64,000 bases of DNA from Methanofollis formosanus (GTDB lineage Archaea; Halobacteriota; Methanomicrobia; Methanomicrobiales; Methanofollaceae), in contig NZ_CP037968.1 in the NCBI RefSeq assembly GCF_019633745.1, forward strand, positions 1,742,789 through 1,806,788, given 5' to 3'. Below, piece after piece: positions 20,539 to 29,081 of the stretch. Every line of letters begins with the position of its first letter. Positions within the stretch are counted from its first letter, which is position 1. Below the pieces are notes generated by a model. That model was not told where the DNA came from. It did not search any database and saw only the letters and a list, made by a program, of their open reading frames with translations. Position numbers and translations under genes: made by a program.

Positions 20539-23007
20539 ATGTCCTGGAATGATCGGTGGAATATTCACGGGGTCTGCAGCCCTGCTGTTGACTTCTGGAC
20601 TATATTCCCCATTATTTTGACAATATTGAGTTTCGGGATCGTCATATTCGGGTTTTTGAATGGTGTAAAGGGCATAATTCCTGTAGTTCTGTACCTCCCG
20701 ATTATTCTCATCGCCTATCGACAGCCGAACTGTGGCATTCAATTTTCATTTCTTATCGGCACCTCATACCTGCTAATCCATCTGATCTATTTCCCGGCCC
20801 TCACCGAGGTGCCGGTGGCCCTCATCAAAGCAACAGTCCTCACCGGGATCGGTACCCTCACTTCCATCCTCTCATACAGACTGAATGTTAAAGAGAGTAA
20901 CCTCCGCAGCATCTATGATGCATCAGCCGCCGGGATCTTCCTTCTGAAACGTGACGGTGCGATCATCGAGGCAAACAGCCGCCTTCTCTCGATGCTCGGC
21001 TATCGCGAAGACGGCGAACTCCATCATCTGGATCAGATCTGGGAGGACGAGCGGGCCGACGAACTCTTCGAATCGACGACGAAAGACGGAAAAAATCAGG
21101 AGATCGAGACGGTGTTTCGATGCCGCAACAAGAAGTCTCTTCCGGTCCTGATCTCCGCGGGACCGGCACCGGATGAACGGATCGTCTGCACCGTCGTCGA
21201 TATTAGCAGAATAAAAACGGCCGAACAAAAACAACAGGAGGAACGTTCCAGGACAAGGCATTACCTCGACGTGGCGGGCGTAATCCTCCTCGTCATAGAC
21301 GATCAGATGGTCGTACGGATGATCAACCGAAAAGGTTGTTCAATCCTTGGCTACCCCGAATCCGAGATCATCGGGAAGGAATGGACCGGACACTTTATCC
21401 CGGGACATGTAAAGGAAAAGGTAAAAACAGCCTGTTTTACGATCCTTTCCGGCTCCCAGATAAGCATCAAGGAATTCGAAAACCCTGTTCTGACCAGAGA
21501 TGGAAAGGAACGTCAGATCTCATGGGATCTCCGCCCGCTACGGGATGAAAACGGGGTGATATACTCCATCCTCGCCTCAGGAGAGGACGTCACTCAGAAA
21601 AAAAAGACACTTGAGGCCCTCAAAGAAACTGAAGAGCGTTATCGACGCCTCATTACCCTGACTCCGGAAGCGATCGGGATCGCCTGTCAGGATAAAATTC
21701 TCTATCTCAATGCTGCAGCACAGAAGGTGCTGAGAGTAACCTCCCTCGAAGCGTTCGAAAAACGCCCCTTCTGGTCATACATCCATCCCGAATCTCGCGA
21801 AAAAGTCCGAAACGAACTCCAGAAGATCCACACTGGAGTCTGGTCTTCCTATTTCAACGAGATCAGACTCCGTCTGGAAGATGGAACGAGTCCATATATC
21901 GAAGCGACGATGATTCCGATCACCAACCAGGGATATCAAGCCGTTCAGTTCGTTTTTCGTGATATCACCACAGAGAGAGAGATGGAGGAAGAACTTCGAA
22001 GGTCCGAAAATCTCTACCGGACCCTCTTCGAAGCCTCAGGCGCCGCCACGGTGATCATCGAGGAAGATCTCACGATTTCCCTTGCCAATTCAGGTTTTGC
22101 CGAACTCTCCGGATATGCAAAGAATGAGATCGAAGGATCCGTCAAGTGGGAGCGCTTCTTTAACGGGGCAGAACTGGACCAAATGCTTGTATACCATCAG
22201 AAGAGATGCAAAGAGAGTGGCGATGTACCTCAGGTTTATACTTCCCGCTTTGTCGCAAAGGGAGGGTCTGTTCACGACGTCATCGTGACCATCGCCCTTA
22301 TTCCAAAAACAAAGAAGAGTGTGATATCACTCGTCGACATCACGGTGCAGAAAGAATACGAGACGAAGTTGAAAAATTCTCTCAAGGAAAAGGACGTTCT
22401 TCTTAAAGAAATCCATCACCGGGTCAAGAACAACATGCAACAGATCGCAAGCCTTCTCTCCCTCCAGGAATCGTTCATCAAAGATGCGGATGCCATCGAA
22501 CAGCTCAAGAGCTGCGAGAACCGGATCATTGCAATGGCCCTTGTCCACGAGAACCTCTACCGGTCAGAAAATCTCGCTTCGATCGAGGCAAAGACCTATA
22601 TTTCCTCCCTCTGTTCTGAGATTCAGAACTCTTATGCCACCGGGCCCGGATTCGCCATTGAAATCGGCATCGACGATTTTACCCTCGATATCGACACCGC
22701 TATTCCGGTTGGGTTGATCGTGAACGAACTTGTTTCAAACGCCTTTAAACATGCATTTTTGGGGAGAAGAACCGGAACAATCCGGGTCGGCCTCCAAAAA
22801 AAAGCGACGAATCTGTGCCTCACCGTGGAAGACGACGGGATCGGGTTCCCTCCAGACATTATCGAACAAAACGAGGGGAAACTCGGGATCAGGTTGGTCA
22901 AGGTTCTTTCCGAACAGATCGACGGCGTTCTTGAAGTGTGCACCGGAAAAAGAACCATATTCACGATATTCTTCCCATATCAATCATCAGATCCTAAAAA
23001 CGAATAA
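20539..23007 (+). CDS. Membrane sensor histidine kinase with multiple PAS domains
   Basis: 822 residues. An N-terminal membrane region of about three to four spans (to about residue 115) is followed by roughly four PAS domains (about 120-220, 235-355, 360-480, 485-600; DITTERE and DITVQKE mark domain ends). A HisKA_2 region follows (EIHHRVKNNMQQIASLLSLQ, about residue 620), then a HATPase_c domain (NELVSNAFKHAFLG, then DDGIGFP). The signal is unknown. No receiver gene is next to it; the stand-alone receivers at 13868 and 15943 are possible partners. Confidence 0.9.
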   Translation: MSWNDRWNIHGVCSPAVDFWTIFPIILTILSFGIVIFGFLNGVKGIIPVVLYLPIILIAYRQPNCGIQFSFLIGTSYLLIHLIYFPALTEVPVALIKATVLTGIGTLTSILSYRLNVKESNLRSIYDASAAGIFLLKRDGAIIEANSRLLSMLGYREDGELHHLDQIWEDERADELFESTTKDGKNQEIETVFRCRNKKSLPVLISAGPAPDERIVCTVVDISRIKTAEQKQQEERSRTRHYLDVAGVILLVIDDQMVVRMINRKGCSILGYPESEIIGKEWTGHFIPGHVKEKVKTACFTILSGSQISIKEFENPVLTRDGKERQISWDLRPLRDENGVIYSILASGEDVTQKKKTLEALKETEERYRRLITLTPEAIGIACQDKILYLNAAAQKVLRVTSLEAFEKRPFWSYIHPESREKVRNELQKIHTGVWSSYFNEIRLRLEDGTSPYIEATMIPITNQGYQAVQFVFRDITTEREMEEELRRSENLYRTLFEASGAATVIIEEDLTISLANSGFAELSGYAKNEIEGSVKWERFFNGAELDQMLVYHQKRCKESGDVPQVYTSRFVAKGGSVHDVIVTIALIPKTKKSVISLVDITVQKEYETKLKNSLKEKDVLLKEIHHRVKNNMQQIASLLSLQESFIKDADAIEQLKSCENRIIAMALVHENLYRSENLASIEAKTYISSLCSEIQNSYATGPGFAIEIGIDDFTLDIDTAIPVGLIVNELVSNAFKHAFLGRRTGTIRVGLQKKATNLCLTVEDDGIGFPPDIIEQNEGKLGIRLVKVLSEQIDGVLEVCTGKRTIFTIFFPYQSSDPKNE

Positions 23008-23024
23008 ATAGCCCATTTCAATTA

Positions 23025-23180
23025 CCCATTAGGCTAAAGAATACCTCAAGCACACTTAATGAAAATTTCTCCTCACTTGATCGCTCTTTCTCAAGACTGA
23101 AGAACTGACGGGGATTGTGTTCCATCGCCGCCCCCACCGATCCTCGTCGCGGGGGGTGCACCCTCCCAGCGCGAGATTAC
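23025..23180 (+). repeat. Interspersed repeat family A, diverged copy
   Basis: Carries CTCAAGCACACTTAATGAAA, a TTTCTCCTCACTTG arm, TCAAGACTGAAGAACTG, CATCGCCGCCCCCACC and a shortened G-rich arm. It lies directly before the second repeat type at 23187. Confidence 0.65.
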
Positions 23181-23186
23181 GGTGAA

Positions 23187-23385
23187 AGGGCTCTGTAGAA
23201 AACATCCTCTTTTCATCACCTCAACCCCCTGTGACCTTCATCCATCGCCTTCCCTCCTGCTCACGCCAGGGGGAGAGTCTCCAGCCCCCCACGATGAAGA
23301 TTGGGGCGGAAGGCGGAGAAATGAACATGAAAGGGGGGGTGCAGTCCACCGCCTATCTTCGCGTGGGAGGTTCGGGGGGCGGCGC
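23187..23385 (+). repeat. Repeat type B, copy 1 (about 200 bp)
   Basis: Begins GGGCTCTGTAGAAAACATCC and runs through CCATCGCCTTCCCTCCTGC and GGGGCGGAAGGCGGAGAAAT to CTATCTTCGCGTG. The same segment recurs almost unchanged at 28389-28586. No ORF in it looks real. Confidence 0.75.
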
Positions 23386-23461
23386 ATCGGATCGACGTAC
23401 CTTTCCGCACGCTCGTGAACGGAGGGTCACATTCAGAGCCAAAAAGAAAATAGATGCCCTC

Positions 23462-24031
23462 TCAGAGAGCTTCGAGGAAGGTCCGGTGCAGCCTGAGATC
23501 GCCGCCGAGTTCGGGGTGGAAGGAGAGGACCATATGCTTCCCGCACCTGACGGCAACGATCCCCTGCTCAGTCCTGCCGAGCACCTCGACACCGGGGCCG
23601 GCAGCCGTCGCCATCGGGGCCCTGATAAAAATCGCGTGGAAGGGCTCGTCGAGCCCCTCGATCGCCAGACCGGCCTCGAAAGATTCGCGCTGCCGCCCGA
23701 AGGCGTTGCGCTCGATGGTGATGTCGACGATACCGAGGGGTTCAAACCTCGAATCGTTGATCTCGGTCGCGACCAGCACCATCCCGGCACAGGTCGCGAA
23801 GATCCCGCCCTTGAAGGTCTGGATCGCTTCACGAAGACCGCTCTCGGCGATCAGTCGGGCAAGGGTCGTCGACTCGCCGCCGGGAATGGCAAGGGCGTCG
23901 CAGCCCTCAAGGTCGGCCGGCGTGCGGACCGGCACGACCTCGCCGTCCCCTCCGAGGGCGGCCTCGAAGGCGCGGATATGTTCGCTCACGTCCCCCTGCA
24001 GGGCGAGGACGCCGACCTTCTTACCAGCCAC
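23462..24031 (-). CDS. pdxT: Pyridoxal 5'-phosphate synthase glutaminase subunit PdxT
   Basis: 189-residue class I glutaminase that supplies ammonia to PdxS for vitamin B6 synthesis. The motif PGGEST (about 50-55), the nucleophile Cys in [11 protein letters not shown], and the His/Glu pair in [10 protein letters not shown] are all present. It overlaps the end of pdxS by eleven bases and so is coupled to it. Confidence 0.95.
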   Translation of the reverse strand: MAGKKVGVLALQGDVSEHIRAFEAALGGDGEVVPVRTPADLEGCDALAIPGGESTTLARLIAESGLREAIQTFKGGIFATCAGMVLVATEINDSRFEPLGIVDITIERNAFGRQRESFEAGLAIEGLDEPFHAIFIRAPMATAAGPGVEVLGRTEQGIVAVRCGKHMVLSFHPELGGDLRLHRTFLEAL

Positions 24032-24917
24032 GCTCCTGCAGCCTCTCTTCTCCCTTGAGTTCGTGGATGTCCAGGCCCTTCATCGGGTCGCCGATCCCGC
24101 GGCTCACTTCGGCGATGACCTTCGCATCGGTGTAGTGGTGGACCGCCTCGACGACGGCCTTCGCCATCTTCTGGGGGTTGGTCGACTTGAAGATCCCTGA
24201 GCCGACGAAGACGCCGTCCGCGCCCATCTGCATCATGAGGGCGGCATCCGACGGCGTGGCGATCCCGCCCGCGGAGAAGTTCACGACCGGGAGACGACCC
24301 ATCTTCGCCGTCTCGGCAAGCACCTCATACGGGGCCTCGATCGCGCGGGCACGGGCGCGGAGTTCCTGCTCGTCCATGCCGGCGAGTTCCCTGATCTCGC
24401 CCTGGATCGCCCGCATGTGCCTGACCGCCTCGACGACGTTGCCGGTCCCGGCCTCGCCCTTCGTCCTGATCATCGCCGCGCCCTCGTTGATCCGGCGCAG
24501 GGCCTCGCCGAGGTTGCGGGCGCCGCAGACGAACGGCACGGTGAACTTCATCTTCTCAATGTGGTACTCCTCGTCGGCCGGGGTGAGCACCTCGCTCTCG
24601 TCGATCATGTCGACGCCGACCGCCTCGAGCACCTGGGCCTCGACAAAGTGACCGATCCGCACCTTGCCCATCACCGGGATGGAGACGGCGTCGATGATCT
24701 CGATGACCTTCTCGGGGTCGGCCATCCGCGCCACCCCGCCGGCCTTCCTGATGTCGGCCGGAACCCGCTCGAGCGCCATCACCGCAACGGCGCCGGCTTC
24801 CTCGGCGATGCGTGCCTGCTCGGCGTTCACCACATCCATGATGACACCCCCCTTCTGCATCGACGCAAAGCCCCGCTTCAGGAGCTCGGTGCCGTACCTC
24901 AGTTCCTCAAGTTTCAT
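24021..24917 (-). CDS. pdxS: Pyridoxal 5'-phosphate synthase lyase subunit PdxS
   Basis: 298-residue TIM-barrel subunit of the DXP-independent PLP synthase. It converts ribose 5-phosphate, glyceraldehyde 3-phosphate and ammonia into PLP. Family motifs include [32 protein letters not shown], the catalytic Lys in MGKVRIGHF, and [20 protein letters not shown]. Length is standard. It is followed by pdxT; the cbiB gene ends 21 bases upstream on the same strand, so the two groups could be read together. Confidence 0.97.
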   Translation of the reverse strand: MKLEELRYGTELLKRGFASMQKGGVIMDVVNAEQARIAEEAGAVAVMALERVPADIRKAGGVARMADPEKVIEIIDAVSIPVMGKVRIGHFVEAQVLEAVGVDMIDESEVLTPADEEYHIEKMKFTVPFVCGARNLGEALRRINEGAAMIRTKGEAGTGNVVEAVRHMRAIQGEIRELAGMDEQELRARARAIEAPYEVLAETAKMGRLPVVNFSAGGIATPSDAALMMQMGADGVFVGSGIFKSTNPQKMAKAVVEAVHHYTDAKVIAEVSRGIGDPMKGLDIHELKGEERLQERGW

Positions 24918-24937
24918 TATTCCTACCTATTGGACAG

Positions 24938-25858
24938 TCAACCCAATAAAAATAGTGCGATGATCGCAAACGAGCAAAATCCAAGCGTAATACCCCGAAC
25001 TGCCCCGATAATTTCCGGACCTCCGTCCAGAAGGCTCCGCTCTCCAGGACCGATGGTGTAGATCCAGGGCTTGACGAACCTGACCCCGGTCCCCCCGGCG
25101 ATGACCCCCATCGGCCACCCGCCATTGGGTCCGGGCCGCTTTCTCCGGTCTGCCTGGAGGGTCTGCAACGCCGGCGCGAACCGTCCTTTCACCCCGAAGT
25201 AGACGAGACCCACCAGCGCGGTCAGCCTCGAAGGGACGAGGTTCGCGAGGTCGTCGGCCCTCGCGGGCCACCACCCGAGCCTGATACGTTCGTCAGGATA
25301 CCCGAGCATCGCGTCCATGCAGTTGACCGCCCGGTACACTGCGGCCGCCGTGAGCCCCAACCCGAACGGAGTGAAGACGACGAACCAGAAGAGCGGGGCG
25401 ACGACCGAGTCGGAGAGATTCTCGGCGACCGACTCATAGGCTGCGGAGCGGATCTCCTCGGCACCCAGGGCGGCGGTGTCGCGGGAGACCAGCATCCCGG
25501 CGGCCCGCCGGCCTTCTTCCAGGCCCCCACTCGAGAGTGCCGTCTCGACGGCGGAGGCGTGCTCCTCAAGCGAACGCCAGGCAAAGGTCACCTTGAGAAG
25601 GAACGGCGAGAGGACGAGGAGGACAAGAGGCGGAAGATAACTCTCGGCCAGCCAGAAGGGGAAGGCGAAGAGCAGCACCGAGACAGTCCAGAGAACGACC
25701 CCCACCACACGCTGAAGATGTTTCGGGTAGTGTGTTGGCCGGCCCCACCACCCGACGAACCGGCCGAAGAGCGCGACCGGATGAAACGGCGTGTGGGGAT
25801 CTCCGAAGCACCGGTCAAGGACCAGGGCAAAAAGGAGGGTCAGGGCCGCAGGAACCAC
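24938..25858 (-). CDS. cbiB: Adenosylcobinamide-phosphate synthase CbiB/CobD
   Basis: 306-residue membrane enzyme that attaches aminopropanol phosphate to adenosylcobyric acid in cobalamin assembly. Conserved stretches are LDRCFGDP...HPVALFGR, VSRDTAALGAEEIRSAAYES, VAENLSDSVVAPLFWF, NCMDAMLGYPDERIRLGWWPARADDL and NGGWPMGVIAGG. Several membrane spans are visible. Methanogens need corrinoids for methyl transfer (Mtr). It overlaps the neighbouring membrane protein gene by 19 bases. Confidence 0.93.
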   Translation of the reverse strand: MVPAALTLLFALVLDRCFGDPHTPFHPVALFGRFVGWWGRPTHYPKHLQRVVGVVLWTVSVLLFAFPFWLAESYLPPLVLLVLSPFLLKVTFAWRSLEEHASAVETALSSGGLEEGRRAAGMLVSRDTAALGAEEIRSAAYESVAENLSDSVVAPLFWFVVFTPFGLGLTAAAVYRAVNCMDAMLGYPDERIRLGWWPARADDLANLVPSRLTALVGLVYFGVKGRFAPALQTLQADRRKRPGPNGGWPMGVIAGGTGVRFVKPWIYTIGPGERSLLDGGPEIIGAVRGITLGFCSFAIIALFLLG

Positions 25859-26358
25859 GCCGCGAGCACCCCTGCAACGAGGAGAAGAAAGGCCGAAGCC
25901 TCGAAGACCGTGAGCCCGGTCCCCACATAGACGATGAAGAGGAGGGCCGCCGCGGTCACGATCGCAAAGGAGACCACCGGGAGTTTTGGCGCGGCTTCCG
26001 GTTCGGGCTGCACCACCACCGGTTCTTCTTCCTTCGGGGCTGGCAGATCGCGCACATAGACCTCGAGATCAGAGCGGTTCGCCCCATACCCCGTGATCAC
26101 CTGGAGGGTGAAGGTGCCAGGGAAGATATCGTTCCTGAGATAGACCTGAACCTCTGCATCCTCTTTCAAAAAAACATTTTCGTGAACAAAATCAGTGAAC
26201 CGCCCACCATCAGGAGCCGATATGGTGAGATGGAGAGGAGAGCCCTCGTTGAAGAGTTCCAGTATGATGATATCCCCTGGTCTGGCCTCCACCGATTCGG
26301 GGAGGTCGATAGAGTTGATCCTGTACCTGTTCAGCCGGATCTCACAGGGGACGTCCAT
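25840..26358 (-). CDS. Conserved membrane-anchored protein with beta-domain (DUF7524-like)
   Basis: 172 residues: a predicted beta-rich domain (about 1-105, with LPESVEARPGDIIILELFNE), a Pro/Glu linker (PAPKEEEPVVVQPEPE), and two C-terminal membrane helices (about 125-145 and 150-168). It has no N-terminal signal, so the beta-domain may face the cytoplasm or be inserted by the helices. It resembles a family found in methanogens and haloarchaea without known function. It lies between trm112-like and cbiB genes in the same operon. Confidence 0.7.
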   Translation of the reverse strand: MDVPCEIRLNRYRINSIDLPESVEARPGDIIILELFNEGSPLHLTISAPDGGRFTDFVHENVFLKEDAEVQVYLRNDIFPGTFTLQVITGYGANRSDLEVYVRDLPAPKEEEPVVVQPEPEAAPKLPVVSFAIVTAAALLFIVYVGTGLTVFEASAFLLLVAGVLAAWFLRP

Positions 26359-26366
26359 ACTTCACT

Positions 26367-26549
26367 TCAGTCCTGATCGGTCGGAGGGAGGAGGTTGGGG
26401 ATCCCTTCCCTGATGGGGTACTCGACCTCGCACGCGCCGCAGAAGAGAGCACCCTCGATGATCTCATCGTCTTTCTCCTCGGCCACCCTGAGTTCAAGGT
26501 CACCCTTGCAGACCGGGCAGCAGAGGATGGGGAGGAGTGAGCGCTTCAC
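26367..26549 (-). CDS. Trm112-like small zinc-ribbon protein
   Basis: 60 residues with the Trm112 pattern: LLPILCCPVCKGDLELRV, FCGACEVEYPI, REGIPNLLP. Two CxxC pairs could bind zinc. Trm112 proteins activate tRNA, rRNA and release-factor methyltransferases in archaea. Its ATG overlaps the purA stop by four bases. Confidence 0.85.
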   Translation of the reverse strand: MKRSLLPILCCPVCKGDLELRVAEEKDDEIIEGALFCGACEVEYPIREGIPNLLPPTDQD

Positions 26550-27556
26550 AGTTCATCCCTCAGGTCGATGATCTGGGAGAGGTCAGGACCGGTTGAGATC
26601 AGTCCGATCGGGGCACCGATATCCTTCTCTGCCTGTTCGAGGAACTCGATGGCCTTGGGGGTGAGGGCATCATAGGAGGTCGCCCCGAAGCAGGTCGGGT
26701 CGACGTGGTCGATCCCGGTGATCGCGGCGATCGTGCATCCGTTGATCATCGCCGAGTACCTGGCCATCTTTCCGTCCCACCCGCCGATCCTGCGGAGACG
26801 GTGGGTGACGGTCCCGAACTCCTGGAAGCCGAGAGAACTCGACTCTTCCGCGGACATCTCGGTCTGGAACGGACCTTCGCCGACCCTGGTCGGGTAGGCC
26901 TTGAAAACCGCGATGACATCGTCGACCTTCGTCGGGCCCACACCGTTGTCGGCGGCGATCTGCGAGGCCGAGGTATCTTTGCTGGTCACGTACGGGTAGG
27001 TGCCGTAGTACAGGGAGATCCCGAACCCCTGGGTTCCCTCGAGCAGGACGTTCTCGCCCCGGTCGATGGCGCCGTTGACATCTTCAGCCACGTCGATGAT
27101 ATAAGACGAGAGTTCAGGGACGTCCTTCGCCTGTCTTGAGGTTCTCAACACCCGGTCGGAGTTTGCCGGTCCGCACCCGGTACCGGTCGACCCGATCTTC
27201 TTGGCCAGGTGATCGCTGCCCCGGTCCCGTGCCACATGCTCTTCTTCGATGATTCCGCAGCGACCGTCCACGAAGACCCGGCCTTCGACGCCAAGCAGAT
27301 CGATCTCCTTGAGGAAGACCCGCGGGTCGACGAGCACGCCGCTCCCGATGCAGAGTTTTGCGTCAGGATAGACAAAACCCGACGGGATCATCCGGACACC
27401 GTAGTTCTGGTCTCCGACCGTCACGGTGTGCCCGGCGTTCGGGCCCACGCCTCCCCGTGAAATAATAGAGGGATGGTCCTGGTGGGCAACGTGCGCGACG
27501 ATTTTGCCCTTTCCTTCATCCCCAAAAAATCCTCCGACAATGATGGTGCACGACAT
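26546..27556 (-). CDS. purA: Adenylosuccinate synthetase (short archaeal form)
   Basis: 336 residues, the compact archaeal length (bacterial forms are about 430). It condenses IMP and aspartate with GTP on the way to AMP. Visible motifs are the P-loop GGFFGDEGKGKIV, NAGHTV, and GTQGFGISLYYGTYPYVTSKD. I place the start at 27556 (MSCTIIVGG) because the glycine-rich loop begins there; an in-frame ATG at 27586 is the alternative. First gene of the purA/trm112/cbiB operon. Confidence 0.93.
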   Translation of the reverse strand: MSCTIIVGGFFGDEGKGKIVAHVAHQDHPSIISRGGVGPNAGHTVTVGDQNYGVRMIPSGFVYPDAKLCIGSGVLVDPRVFLKEIDLLGVEGRVFVDGRCGIIEEEHVARDRGSDHLAKKIGSTGTGCGPANSDRVLRTSRQAKDVPELSSYIIDVAEDVNGAIDRGENVLLEGTQGFGISLYYGTYPYVTSKDTSASQIAADNGVGPTKVDDVIAVFKAYPTRVGEGPFQTEMSAEESSSLGFQEFGTVTHRLRRIGGWDGKMARYSAMINGCTIAAITGIDHVDPTCFGATSYDALTPKAIEFLEQAEKDIGAPIGLISTGPDLSQIIDLRDEL

Positions 27557-27621
27557 GTCTATATCATGTAATTTGGGGCGATACATGATGATAAAAGTAT
27601 ATCATCAGGTGCCCCGACCCC

Positions 27622-27942
27622 TCACTCCCGGTCGCACTTCTCATTTCCCGACCCTGAGAGGCAGCGCCTGATGGTGCGGTAGAAGGGAATGTGCAGGACG
27701 ATATGGACGATCATCAGCACCATGAAGATGAGACCGGTGATATTATGGAGATCCACCCATTGGCCTCTCGTCACCCCCAGGAAGACCCTGAGGTTGGTGG
27801 CGCCGGTCCCGGCATGGACCCAACCGAAACCCCCTCCACCCGAAGGAAGGAAAAAGAAGAGGACGACTGAGGTTAAACCCACAATAATGAACGCTACCAG
27901 CAGTGCAAGATCAATGACGGCGTTGATCTGTCTTTTCTGCAT
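27622..27942 (-). CDS. Small membrane protein, DUF4405-like
   Basis: 106 residues with two hydrophobic spans (about 8-31 and 68-88) and His residues in VDLHNITG and IVHIVLHIPFY, a pattern typical of DUF4405/cytochrome b-like small membrane proteins that may hold haem or act in electron transfer. An in-frame ATG at 27963 is an alternative start. It stands upstream of purA on the same strand with a 65-base gap. Function unknown. Confidence 0.7.
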   Translation of the reverse strand: MQKRQINAVIDLALLVAFIIVGLTSVVLFFFLPSGGGGFGWVHAGTGATNLRVFLGVTRGQWVDLHNITGLIFMVLMIVHIVLHIPFYRTIRRCLSGSGNEKCDRE

Positions 27943-28060
27943 GATAGGGCATGCAACGTTCAACGATATATAAGATTTCCCGGGAACCGAAGCGGCAGGT
28001 TTCTGATGAGAGCCTCATATTTTCCTGATATGAGAACCTCATAGAGACGATCCTTTTTTC

Positions 28061-28275
28061 GGCTCTGTAGAATCGGGCATGAGCCGCGGGCTCAAGCATA
28101 CGGGATGAAAATTTCTCGTCACTTGCTCTCTCTCTTTTCAAGACAGGAGAACTGGTGAAGACTTCGTTCCATCGTCGCCCTCATCGCAGACTCTTCACCG
28201 CCTTCTCACGGCGGGGGACTTTGCCCCCCGGACCCCCCACGACGAAGATAGCCGAAGGGCGGCATGATGATCGAC
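28061..28275 (+). repeat. Interspersed repeat family A, full copy
   Basis: Reads CTCTGTAGAATCGGGCATGA, CTCAAGCATACGGGATGAAA, CTCGTCACTTGCTCTCTC, TCAAGACAGGAGAACTG, and closes with CCCCGGACCCCCCACGACGA followed by AGATAGC. One of several copies in the 27943-29081 gap, which holds no credible gene. Confidence 0.75.
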
Positions 28276-28324
28276 TTCGATTCGCACCTCGAACGCACGG
28301 ATGAGGGTCAAGAATCGATCCAGT

Positions 28325-28395
28325 TCTGAGATGATATTTTCATCACGTATGCTTGAGGCGGGCGCTCGCCTCATGAAAATTCTACAAAGGGCTCT
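28325..28395 (-). repeat. Interspersed repeat family A, left-end fragment, inverted
   Basis: Reverse-strand copy of the core (plus-strand text TTTCATCACGTATGCTTGAG) ending in ATTCTACAAAGGG. It is inverted relative to its neighbours and abuts repeat type B. Confidence 0.65.
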
Positions 28396-28586
28396 GTAGA
28401 AAACATCCTCTTTTCATCACCTCAACCCCTTGTGAACTGAATCCATCGCCTTCCCTCCTGCTCACGCCAGGGGGAGAGTCCCCAGCCCCCCAGGATGAAG
28501 ATTGGGGCGGAAGGCGGAGAAATGAACATGAAAGGGGGGGTGCAGTCCACCGCCTATCTTCGCGTGGTGGGTTCGGGGGGCGGCAA
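28389..28586 (+). repeat. Repeat type B, copy 2
   Basis: Almost identical to 23187-23385 over about 195 bases, differing in scattered positions such as CCCCTTGTGAACTG versus CCCCCTGTGACCTT. Confidence 0.75.
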
Positions 28587-28628
28587 GCCCCCCGTCGAAG
28601 AGAACCATCAAGATGATTTCTACAAAGC

Positions 28629-28800
28629 CCTTTTTTCACCTCTGTTGAATCGAGTATGAACTCTGGGCTCAAGCATACGCGATGAAAGTTTTCTGAGCAG
28701 CGCTTCGGCGTGTGGGTGGATCTCCATCCTCGCAACAGGGCATCTGGAAGATCCGGTTTTATCCCCGAACCCTCGCGCCGGGGGCGCTGCCTCAGAACTC
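28629..28800 (+). repeat. Interspersed repeat family A, partial copy
   Basis: Carries TGTTGAATCGAGTATGAAC and GGGCTCAAGCATACGCGATG; after this the usual middle is replaced by other sequence, ending in GCGCCGGGGGCGCTGCC. Confidence 0.6.
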
Positions 28801-28976
28801 CGAATGGCGAGTGAGGGGGGAAGGCGTGGAAAACAATTCTGATCCATATGACGAGAATTTTCCGCGAAATTGGGGGTCGGCACCCCACCCTCAAAAATGT
28901 CGGCGACTGAAAAAAACCGCCCGACATCTTCAACATAATCCGTTATGAAAATAATATATAAAATACAATATCGACA

Positions 28977-28999
28977 TCTCCAGTGGAAACAAAGGGGTT
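28977..28999 (+). promoter_or_regulatory. Origin recognition box-like site (distal left)
   Basis: TCTCCAGTGGAAACAAAGGG followed by GTT matches the archaeal Orc1/Cdc6 ORB consensus. It lies 3 kb from the main origin, next to an A+T-rich stretch (28950-28970). Confidence 0.65.
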
Positions 29000-29081
29000 C
29001 AGCAGGTCAGAATTGTCAGACAAAGGTCATACACAACAGATCGGGATCTGATGAACCGACAAAAAAGGGATCGCGCGGATC

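Noticed and set aside
28382-28936. 184-residue minus-strand ORF
   Set aside because: It runs through repeat type B and family A copies; similar ORFs appear wherever the repeats occur.
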